A stretch of 64,000 nt of DNA from Phoronis australis (taxonomy: Eukaryota; Phoronida; Phoronidae), in assembly GCA_002633005.1 (NCBI GenBank), contig NMRA01000247.1, positions 29,856 to 93,855 of the forward strand, in the 5' to 3' direction. The notes below the pieces were generated by a model that saw only the letters and a list, made by a program, of their open reading frames with translations, was not told where the DNA came from and did no database searches. Within the stretch, counting starts at the first letter, position 1. The number at the start of each line of letters is the position of its first letter. The translations under genes were made by a program, and so were the position numbers. This document shows positions 46,101-58,100 of this stretch, one piece after another.

Positions 46101-49100
46101 GGGTCAGTACCTAGTCATATTATGTTGTCAGCTCCATAGGTACATGCCAAATTTCACAAAGATTCTACAATGGGTTAAGAAGACATGGACGTAGTCAAAA
46201 AACGCCACATCAAAGTAGTCAAATCAGTTCGAATATCACATCAGCTACGGCTTTCTCATCAGAAACACATCTGCAAATTTTCACAATAATCCAAGCAGTT
46301 TGGCAGATAGAGAGGTGGATGCCAAAACTCAAAACTGTTAAAAATCCCCACTGGAGAGTGCACAATATGTCAAGTCTCTCTGAAAGTGGGAAGGCCGTCA
46401 CTTTAATAGAAACCGTCGGATTGACCTGAAACTCGTCCTCATCCATTTTCAGCTACATAGGAACACATATGCTAAATTTCAAAGTTTTTACAAAGTCTTA
46501 AGGAGATAGAGCCACGGAAAGATGCAAAAAAAAACAATCCACACTAGGGTGCACTACAGTAGTAGAACACATCTAAAAATTTATGTTAAAGCTGCAGCCT
46601 TCCCATTAGAAGCACACCTGCCAATTTCTATAATGGTATTACAGAGTGACACCTATGGGTCAGGTCACAGACTAATAAAGTAATGAACAGACATATTTTT
46701 CGTTTCTCATTGTTTTGATTATTTGTTACCATTCTATAACGTGGTGTCAGGAGTAGCAGGTGTCAAAGGAGGGAATAGTGACCGGAGTTGTCAAACCGGA
46801 GTGTTTTCTGCGGTTAACAGATTGGTCAAGTTTAGAAAATACCGGTACACATATCAACTTTTACGTCTCTTCACTCTAAACTGTGGATTCTCAAAGCGTC
46901 TGCAGGTGCCTGGTCGAGTGCACTAGAGAATATTGCATCACTTATCGCTAGGACCGTTCGAGTCCCACTGGGTCACACTGCTAAACCATTGAGTCAGATT
47001 TCTAGCTCCTCAGCTTGGTTGTAACTATATATTAATAAAGCATAAAAATGGTTTCAGGTATTGTTCAGTCTGAAATTGGATGACGGAGCACAAAAGCTAA
47101 GTTGAAGTATGATAAAACTAAAAGCGCGCGTGACTTGCATGGTTTATTCTAAGCTGTCCCTTCGTAATCGTGGTGCACCATAGACACTTGGTAGGGTTGC
47201 ATAGGTCTTATATAATAGGCACTCCTAACAGAGATGACATTTGTTTTCAGTTAGCTGGTGTATTCTCGTTCAACAATTAGGAAACAGTGAGGGTGTTGTT
47301 ATAAGCTGACACCTACGGGTCAGGTCAAGAGCCAATTAAGCTGTGAGCAGACACGTTTGTCGTTTCTCGCTGTTTTGATTACTTGCTACCATTATAAGCA
47401 ATGTTCCTTCAAGCAATTTGAAAGCTACAAAGGCCGAAGCCAACAAAGGACTCAAAAACAAATTTTTAAAATGGCAACTAGTTGACATAGAATAGTCGAA
47501 CATATCTGAAAATAGAAAGTTGTAATCGTCAAACAGAAATCTAATATATATAAAATTTTATGAAAATCCATCCAAGAAGTCCGAAGATGCAGTGGTAACC
47601 GTAACTTGCCACTAGGGGAAACCCTGGTAGTCGGATCACTCCAAAATTCAACTTTATAAGAACAAACTCAACAAATCTCTTAAGGATCCTGCAAGGAGTT
47701 AAGGAAATTCAGACAATGGAGGCCCAGACAGAAATGACAGCAATATGAACCCACTAATATGTGAGTGCATAAAAATGAACATGTCTGGTAATGTCAGAAT
47801 TAGAGAGTCTCACCAGGATTTGACTCTATTAGACAGAGAAGAAACAAATAGGGAGAAGTGGTTAGTGCCGTGAGTTTTATAGGCAGCAAAGAAATGCACT
47901 TGACATAACTAGTATGCCAAGCCCAATGCTGGCAAAAGAGTCACAGTCTTGAAACTTTCTGATTTGCAAGTCAGGTTGAAACATAGGAAATCTGTGCCTG
48001 CTAGTAATCGGACAAAGTTCAAATCTCCTTGAGAAAACCAAACACCTACAGTCCCCACAGAATTGAATAACGGCGAAGCTCAGAAGTAAAATAAGGCAAC
48101 TACCATCGTCAACAAATTACACATGAGAAAACAATAGCCATTTTAAAACTTACCTGATCTGTCCAGTTTGGTAGTCGGGGATAAAAGGTTGTATTTCAAA
48201 TGGTAAAAACCTCGAAAAAGAACGCTTTGAGAAGTACTTCAACAATATAGTGTGCTCGTCACAATAACAATTGACTATAGTCACAAAAATGTGTTGAAAT
48301 TCAATCCTACAGTCTCATTACCTTTATATAATACTCCACTTTGATGATACAGCAGTTGAGAATAGACGGCGACACAGCCGGAATCTTCAACAACTGAGCA
48401 TCCCAAACTGCACGACTGCCAGCCGACACAGGTAACCCTGTATAGAGGGTAAGCACAGTTAAAGCTACATAGTGTTTTTACAGAAATAGCTTGGCATTAA
48501 AACAGAAACAAAGCTAAGAATATACACAGTTACTGAAATAATTTATACAAATTATTTTTAAACTGCAATCAACTCATAATTACTAGGCTCAACCTTTATT
48601 CAGCAAAACACCTAATTTCTAAGTCCAAGCAGTTTTACTTAAACACATGAAGGGCATTCCACTTGCACACAGTCAGGGCCGTCACTGAACTGAAAGGAAA
48701 GAAGCATGTACCTTTTAAAAGGGGAATTTTCATGGTGTTTTATACTGGCTGTGTTTTATACCAAGAGGTTAATTCTTGATTTTTTTACTTAAAGGATACT
48801 TTTTATGACGTTTATTCACTGCACTAGCACTGCTTTTTATGACAATACTCTTTATACTTTCACAAATACATGTAAGCAATTTAAGTTAAACTATAAAAAG
48901 TAAGTTACTGTTACATCCACCATTTATCTATTCTATAAGCCACTGAAGATGACCTGTTATCACTGGCATAGCTGATTCATCAGCCTTCAACGTCCAAATG
49001 TGATGTATTACCGCTGTCACACTGCTTGGCTTAAGAAGGCAATACCCAGACTATGGTTCATTTTCATAGAAGCACAGAACAAAGGAGATGTTAGTAAATA

Positions 49101-52100
49101 CCCATCAGGGAAAATAAGTTTCAAAACTAGCTAATGAGTATGCCAACAGTACTAACACCTTGAAGATAAAGTGACTTAAGTTATGTTTGTAAGGAACAAA
49201 CCCCTACTTCACAGTACCACAGAACAAACTTTGCTGGCAGAGTAATAAATGGTTTCAGCTAAACAGTGTTTCTAATTTCTCACAACACATCCTCAAATTT
49301 GACCATTCAGTCATTGTTCCATCTCAGTGAATACACAAGAAGAGCAATGGTTAACTGTTCTTAGCTGACAGTGTTTTTAACCCCAATGTCAAGTGAATAA
49401 TCCTGAAGAATTAGTTGTTCAGGTGTAGTCTACATGAGACTGCATCTGAAGAGAGCACAGCAAGTTCATCAGTGAAAAGACACCCTCCTGTGTGTTTCTA
49501 TGCTATGTTGCAGAGCTTTTTGTAATTATCTTCTTGTAGAACTTGTTTGGGTTCCCTTTTGAGCCGCAGATCAACAGTTGTTTTTTAATTTTGTGTTTTC
49601 CACATGCGAGAGTGAAATAAATGCCAAACTGGTTCTAGCACACCTGCATGTATGTGGCACTTGCTTTAAGGAATCCAGTTTGTGACGTTTCCGGTGTCTG
49701 GCAGGCTCATTAAACTCAGATGGTTTGAATGTGACATATTTAGGTTGCCTGAGGTGAAAACCATGAGGGAAATTTTTTGATCGTTTACAGGGGAATGTTT
49801 TGACCAGATGAGGGGAATTTTATATTTTCATATTTCTGAGAGAGGAATGGGAGCCCAATCGGCCCACAGCACCAAAGTCGGTTAATTCTGAACCCATAGA
49901 AAAGTTGTTCAAAGGTGGTCATTAAGGTTTCTCATCCCTGTGTTTCTTTACCTGTGAGAACATTAAACTTGGACGTCCTCATACGGGCCTTGCCATTAGC
50001 ATAGAACGTCTGATTTTGGTGAAGGCTAGCATATGGGATTACTGTCCTTGAAGAATGGTTCTCAAAGTCTGCTGATATGGCTACAGATTCACCTACAACC
50101 AGTAAAAAGAAAAAGTCAGCAAGTTCCATGATATTCATAGCTCAAGCAATCTCCCAGTAACATGCCGTCTGGTTAACCTCTGTTCAGTTACACTGACAAA
50201 ACCACTTTTATTACGTACAACCATTACTACTTGGATATTAAAGTATCTCGTTCACCTTGAGAATTTCATCAAACACCGATTCATCACAATGGCATCCATA
50301 TTTTGGGTTTGTAACAAAAGATTTACACACAAGACTACTTATCAAGATAGGAACTTTGGCATTTTACTCATGGTCTTCTCAACACATGCCATTCTTAAGG
50401 GATGTTCACACCTGCTCACCTGCACAAAAACCCTGTCTATCAGTCCTGGCACTGATGGAAATAGGTCCCGAGGTACACACCCAGCAGCAGAGAGTCTTTT
50501 CAATACTCTTCTCAACTGGTAACTACAGAGAATAGTGATAGATTACATACAATTAGAGTAACACACGTTGTGCACAGAAACATCAATCCCAGAAAACTGG
50601 CATGCACAGTGAGTTTTCAAAATAAATTGGACCACCATGAAATTAACCAAAGTCTTGTCACACAAAACTGCGAATACTATTCTGTTCATTTTTAAAAGAT
50701 TATGGCTAAATCTCACCAGAATCTCAACAGGTGTTGCTCTCTTCCCCATTGTCAAAATTGCGACGACTCGCGACGCAAGTACATCAAAAAATATGATAAT
50801 TAGCAGCTAGGCCCACCAACATCACATTAACCTATGATGAAAATTCAACAACAATTAGAGCAATGCGGAGCGTTGAAATGTGCCCACGAATGCACTGCTA
50901 ACGGTGTGCTTCTAGTGGTTTTCTTTGGAACATAAAAATTGCAACTAGACGGCGCAAAATACGTCGAATCCGTCTGAAAACTTGTGTCATCAAAGCTATA
51001 CCAAATTTCATAAAAATCCGTCAAAGAACTTCTGAGAAAACAAAGGAAAATGAAAAAATGAAATTGCCACTAAGAGGCTATAAGCCCAAAATACATAACT
51101 GCTAACAGGCGCCAAAGTAGATAAAGTCATTGGAATATCAAAGTCGGACTTCCTCTTCACATTAGGAACATAACTGCCAATTTCCACAACCATCCTTAGA
51201 GTGGTTTGGATGACAGACGGGCAGACGTCAAATAACAAGATTCGAAAACAGTAAAAATGGCCACAAGGTGGCGCAAAATGCCTCAAATTTTATCAAAATC
51301 CAGATGATAGCTGTAAGATACTTCACGTTTGTTTGCTCCGGGTGGCTCATGGTCACGTGTATATTCATGGCTGAATAGACTGAATGTAATTTGCATGTGA
51401 CCTGACCCTCATTTGAGTATGAACTGTTGTGTGCTGACTCGATTTACTCACATTGTGGCAGTGCATATTTGGCGTCAGTGAGGAGAGCCAGGGAGCGGCA
51501 GTATTGAGGTATTTTTCATGGTATTTTCGTATTTGGTATTTCCGAATTTGCATTTTGTCTGTATCTGTGAGGTTTGCTATGCATTTTGTTTTTTATTTTT
51601 AGAACTGAAACAGAGAAGAACTGTGAGAATGTCAATGAGAAATGTTTCACGTCTCTCAATAAAGCACTCTTAAACGGTATTAACTCCTCTTGACTTGCCA
51701 AAACTCACAATAGCGTCACCTCACTAATAGATACCTAACTCCCAAATTTCATGAAAATATATTGACGACCTTTAAAGACACAGAGATAAAACGTAAAAAA
51801 ATGATATTGCCACTAGGGGGCACATCGGTAGACCTATCCGTCCAAAAGTCGTCATCCTCTGTTGTCAACTTCATATAAATACACCAGCAAAATTCAATAA
51901 AGATCCTGTAGAGCATTTAGGAAATACAGCCATGGGCGCAAAACCAAACATAACTGCCACTAGGAGGCACCATAGTAGACCAAGTCATCGGAAAATCACA
52001 TCATCAGCCGGTGTCAGAATAAATATTGATTAAGTAATTAGTAAGAATAGATCCATTTTAAGTAACCCAAAATTTGTGCATATGTACTTTTAAATCATGG

Positions 52101-55100
52101 GGTCAGACTTGTTGACATGTACTTTAACGTCAAAATCTATTTTTAAATGGTGTTTACAACTTTGGGTTCAGGGGTCAAATTACTCTAGAGATTCTAGAAA
52201 ATTCTGAGAACGAACTATAACAGCCAATGATATTGATTGGATATGATTATGTGGTTTTTATTAACCAATCACTAAATAAGTAGAATATTATAATTTGAGC
52301 TTAAGTCAACAAGACATTCAGATGCGTTCATAGTAGTTGAAGCATAAAGACTTGCTACAGTGTACAGAGGAAACTGTACAACAAAGCCATCTCATGGAAG
52401 ATTCTAGAAAGGATCTTGGCAAGGGCAAGGGTTAACGAACAGGAAGTTAACCAAGAACTTGTCACTTGCAGCATGGGTAGTAAGATACTACCTGAAGTGT
52501 TGCGTCACCAGCCAGAGACTGTGACCAGCAAGAAGAATCGCTGGTAGAAGAAATTGTCTGCAAGTGTTGCATCACCATAGACAGTGACAAACAAGTACAC
52601 TGTCGCCATACAGTGTGTGTAGTTCGAAGATTCACCAACAGGACAGACATCCAGCAAGTGGAGAGTCCTAGCTTGGATGGCAGACAAGACATTTGATTGT
52701 TTTGGTTGATTGATTGAAGTAATCTTTAAAGAGGGCGCTAGCGTAGTTACTCTTCTTTGTAGTTGATTACTTAATTAATATTAAGTTTCAGTTGCCTAAT
52801 CAGGGGTTATCATATAATCAATAAATTACTGGCTTTGATTATTCACTCTCCATCTACGCACAATCTCAAAGCTTAGCTACCTTTTAAACAAACCTACAGT
52901 CAATCGTCTGACAGCCGCCCTTTTCACAGTAAAAACATATATGCAAATTTTCAAAATCATCACTAGACCGGTTTGCTTGATAGAACGGCAGACGCCAAAA
53001 AACAGACTCGAAAACAGTAAAATGGCCACTAGGTGGAGCAAAGTACCTCGAATCCATCCAAAAATGGGAGGATAGCATTATCTTACTAATAGGTGCCTAA
53101 CTGCCGAATTTTATGAAAATCCCTTGAGGAACTCCGAAGACACAGAGGTAAGCGTAAAAATCTAAAATAGCCACTAGGGGACACACCGGTAGTCAGAGAG
53201 GTCCGAAATTTGTTGTCATCTGTTGCCAGCTTCATAGGAACATAGCTGTTGAATCTTATCAAGATTCTGTGAGGGTTTAAGAGATACAGTTGCGGATGCC
53301 GGGCGGCCAGACAGAGATGACGCCAACATGCGACCACATATAAATAAGTGGTCGCATAAAACGCTACAATTGCCATATAATCTTGGCAGGATACTAAAAT
53401 CCAAGTTTGACTGGGGGGGCAGATGTTGTATTTTATCAACTTGGTCAGGCAGGTTAACTTGACCAGATTCCGTAGAACATTTGTTTAAGGGGCGTGGCTT
53501 GGTGACACTAGATTTAAAGTTTCATTGTGCGAGACTATCTAGGTGCAACAATTCAGTAAAAGATTAAGCAAACATTCTAGACGATGAGGAGGTGCTATCA
53601 TGTGTCAACAGTGTTGACAGACCTGAAAAGCGTGGGAATAGCCAATCGAAGTTTAACAGTCTCTACTTTGTGCTGAGACAGTGGGAGAAACCATCAAGAT
53701 TGGGAAATGACTTCATGTTCCTCTAGAGTCAGCCATGAGACCACTGAGACGACTATCTACTGCAGCAATAAACATTACTTCCATAACAATGAAAGCTCAG
53801 AGGAGCGACACTTAAAGAAATTGACTGAACAGATGACAATGGAGATGATGATGACAATCATATGACGAATGAAGAAGTCAGATATGAGTAAGAAATAAGC
53901 TATAGTCTTGTTCAACATAAGGTAAACCAAAAAATCAGTTAACATAGGAACAGCTTTATCAGGAAACCTCGAATAATAGCTATGCATCGTAGCAAAAAAT
54001 GAAAAACTTCTTCCAAAAGCCCGCTAAAAACTACCCAGCGATTTAGTTTCACAATATTCTACGAAAATTTCGAAAAATGTCAAATTTTGTATTTTTTGAA
54101 ATTCCAAGTAAAATAACTCAAAAACGGCAAGTCTAAAAAAATTGATACAGCTCATTTGAAAGAGTACACCTAAAAGACTTGACATCCAACAGCATTGAAA
54201 TGCGCCCACGAATGTATCGCAAATGGTGCTATTAGGGTTATTTATTTGTATCATAAAAATGGCCACAAGATAGCGAAAAAAATGTACAGTCTATCCAAAA
54301 ACGGGAACACGCCATATTCCATAAAAATCTGTCAAGGAACTTCAGAGAAACAAAGGAAAACAGAACAAAATGAAATTGCCACTTGTGGGCACAGCGTCCG
54401 TTCCATCCGCTTGAAAGTCGTCATCTGTTATCTTCATATAAATTCACTTACTAAACTTAATAAAGATCCTGTAGTGAGTTTTGGAGATACAGCTATGGGC
54501 GCAAAACAACACAAAACTACCACTAGGAGGCACCACAGTTGTCAGTCACCATCATCAAACGTCCTCTTCACACTGAAAACATGTACGGCAATTTTCAAAA
54601 CCATCCCTAGAATGATTTGGTTGATCGAGGGATGGATGCCAAAAACAAAATTTGAAAAGAGCAAAAATAGCCACCAGGTGGTGCAAAATACCTCGATTCC
54701 ATCCAAAAACAGGATGACAGCATCATCTCACCAATAGATGCCTATATTCAAAATTTTATGAAAATCTGGTGAGGACCTTTGAAGATACAGACTGGTAAAC
54801 ATAAAAAACTAAAATTGCCACTAGGATGCACACCAGAAGTCAGATCCGTCCGTTGTCTTCCATTGTCAACATCATATAAACACAATTGCAAAATCAAGTA
54901 AAGATCCTGCAAACGGTTTAATAGATACAGCCATGAGCACAAAAAATGCCACTAGGAGGTGCCACAGTAGTCAAACTCATCGGAAAATCGTCTTCAGCGG
55001 TCCATTTCATAGTAAAAACATACATGCAAATTTTCACAATTATCCTGAAAGCCATTTGGTTGATAGATGAGTGGATGCCTCAAAACAGACTCGAAAACAG

Positions 55101-58100
55101 TAAAAATGGCCACTAAGTGGCGCAAAATAGGTCGAATCCATTTGAAAACGGACAGCTAGCGTCACCACATTAACAGATGCCTGTATGCCAAATTTTATGT
55201 AAATACGTTGAGGACCTTTGAACATACAAAGATAAACGTAAAAAAAAACTTGCCACTAGGTGGCAAACCAGTAGTCAGATCCGTCTGAAAGTCGTCGTCC
55301 TCTGTTGATAACATCATATAAATACACTTATTAAATCTAGTAAAGATACTGCGAACGGTTTAGGGAATACAGCCATAGGCGCAAAAAACAAAACTGCCAC
55401 TAGGAGGCACCACGGTAGTCCAAGTCATCGGAAAATCATCGTCAGCCATCCACTTTATAGTAAGAACATGCCAATTTTCACTATCATCCTTTGAGCAGTT
55501 TCATTGATAGAGGGGTGGACTCGAAAACAATAAAAATGGCCACTAGGTGGCGCAAACTACGTCAAATCCATCTGAAAAAGCGTCATCTTGCACACAGGTG
55601 CCCATATACCAAATTTTATGAAAATCTGTTCAAGACTTTTGAAGATACAGAGGTAAACGTAAAAAAATAAAATTGCCACTAGGGGGCACACCGGTAGTCG
55701 GATCTGTCCGAAAGTTCGCTCATGCCGTCCCATCCACGGAAGGAACACATGTGCAAAATTTCATGACCATAAGTCAAGGCGTTTTGGAGATAGAGCAGCG
55801 GACGCCGGCCACCAAACAGACGGACGGAGATGACGGCATAATGCGTCCAAATATAAATATGTGGGCGTATAAAAATTCACCTCATTTGCTCTTCCTGTTG
55901 AAAATGGCACCCCAGCACGATTGAAAACGGGTGGAAATTCGCCAGATCCACCATGTTAAAAGCAACTTACAGTAAAGTAGAACTTGATAAAAGCTAGTCA
56001 CAGGAAACTAACACAATCACGAAAAATTTCAAAACAATTGGTCGTACAATGTGCCCTCTGCAGGACAAAATGTTTTCATCCCGAAATCAAGATGCACATG
56101 AGCCAGTGCCGGCACATTTGTAGCACACATCTGGCACTATAACAGTACTGATTTTCAGCCATGTAGGTAAAAAAAGCAGCCTGCATGAACATTCCAATCT
56201 AAAATCAAAAACAAAATGGCCACCTTGTCTGCCATCTTAGATCTGGGCCCGGTCTCCAATCTTTTTACTCGAAATGGAACTCAAAATTAGGTTCGGCATT
56301 TTCTACTCTAACTTTGGGCGAACTCAAGATAAGTGTCTATTATTCTATGCTCGAGTACACAATAACTTACGTAGATAATTTATTGCCCTTAGTTCACAGT
56401 TTGTAAACCCAATATTAAAGCAATAAGTTCGAGTTTGAACTCGAAATTTCGAGTTTTTACTCGAGTTTGTAGGACGAATATAAGGGTCTTCAAGGGCAAA
56501 CTTGACCTAGAAACTCCTATGCATAAACTACAATGTATTCGAGCACAGTCAGATAACCAATTATCTTAAGTTCGCACAAAAGGAGCAGAGAAATTGCCAA
56601 AAATAGTTTTGAGTTCGTTTCGAGTACAAAGATTAGAGACCGGGCCCTGATCATGACGAAAAACAGGTTCCAGCTCTTTTAGAGCTACAGGTTGTGTAAA
56701 TTTCATGCAGACTAGAAGAAAATTGTGACTTGTATTTTACTAAAAAACAAAAAAATAGCATCAGAGCAACAATTCACCAAGTAAAAATCATCTTTGATTT
56801 TGGCCAATTGTCACTATGAAATTGATCGGACTGTTCCTTGGTCAAATTTGAGATGATTTCAAGGCTTTGAAAGATCTGATGGATCATTACCAGGCTAAAC
56901 TAGCTGGCTTGTCAATGCTTGTCATTTTATACGCCCAGTAGAGTTTCGTGCAATAACAAACTGTTAGTTCATGAAAGCCTAGACGTCACTTCAAATCTGT
57001 TTAAGAAACAACTCAAGACCTATTCTTCCTCATCTAATTCAAATGTTTGCTTCTTGGTAGAAGCCTTATGGTTACACAGCTCTACAGTGGAGTCACTCAC
57101 AAGATACTGCGGTTGATTAATGTCTACTGGATTGATGACAGTGAACGCCTTCTTGGTCTTGCTGTTAAAGCCCCACAATTTCTCTAAGTCAGCCTTTAGC
57201 CAGTAGCGGATGTTGCCATGTTTACCCTCAAACGATGTAGATATCCCGCTGTAAAACGTAAAATCGATACACAGTTTTAATAACAAGCACAAAGCTGGGG
57301 CGTTGACATCCGTTGCATACAATATGTTTCTAGAGGTCACTAGGGTGTGCTGCTGTAGGAGCCAAATCAGCCTTAAATAATACGGTGTCAGTGCATTGTC
57401 ATTATTGCTTAGTCAACTTCAATTAATATTTGCCAACCAGTTCTCTAGATATAATCTGAAAACACTTTTCCCCTAAACAATATTTGAAAAGCACCTTGTT
57501 GAGAACAAAATGGTGCCGGCACATGGTCATCAAATATAACTACGTATTAGTTTCATTTAATTCCATCTACCGGTTCTCTAGATACCATCTAGAAACACTC
57601 TTCCACAATAACAATCGAATTGGCATGATACTGCAGAAGACAAGTCTGTCCTGAATGAAGGGTCTCAAGCACTGATATCAAAAACGTATAAGCCAAGTTT
57701 CGTTTACATCAATCTATCAGTATTTTAGACGTCATCAGAGGTAGAATTCAGTAACTGTCAAGAGATGAGAAAAATCTAGCCAAAATCATGAGCTCTCATT
57801 TAAAATATATGACAATACTTTTCCCAATCTCCCGAAGGCTAACTTCAAAAAGCGAGTTCCTAGCAAGGTTATAGTGTTTTTGATTCCATCCTGAATTGAT
57901 CTTCCCCTAAGAACACACGAAAACCTTTTTAAAACAAAATGACAATATGGATGAGCTGCAGTAGTTGAATCCACCAACACCTAAATGGCGACAGAGCATT
58001 GACATCACATCTCTGAGTCAAGTTTCATTAAAAATCTCTTAATCCGTCCAAAAGAAAATCTCTTCCACAAAATAGCAACTAGGAAGTGCTGCAGTAGTCG

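Larger units (their letters stand above)
50857..53357 (-). mobile_element. CCTAGTGGC-family element, copy I, with two insertions
   Basis: R end at 50857 (AGAGCAATGCGGAGCGTTGA), L hairpin at 53328-53357. Core units remain near 50945, 51067, 51258, 51812, 51960, 53025 and 53172. Two blocks with no core units break the array at about 51313-51713 and about 52015-52890. In the hairpin of this copy the pair that is T:G elsewhere (+ strand) is A:T, while one other pair is lost. Confidence 0.8.

Noticed and set aside
54195-54737. 180-codon plus-strand frame, the longest gap-free ORF in the window
   Set aside because: It lies wholly within repeat copy G and translates core units; similar frames occur by chance in other copies.
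57020-57100. Extension of the arrestin exon to the in-frame stop (...TFELDEEE)
   Set aside because: A gtgagt donor at 57100-57095 in correct phase with the next exon (50522-50420), together with family alignment, favours splicing after QPQYL.
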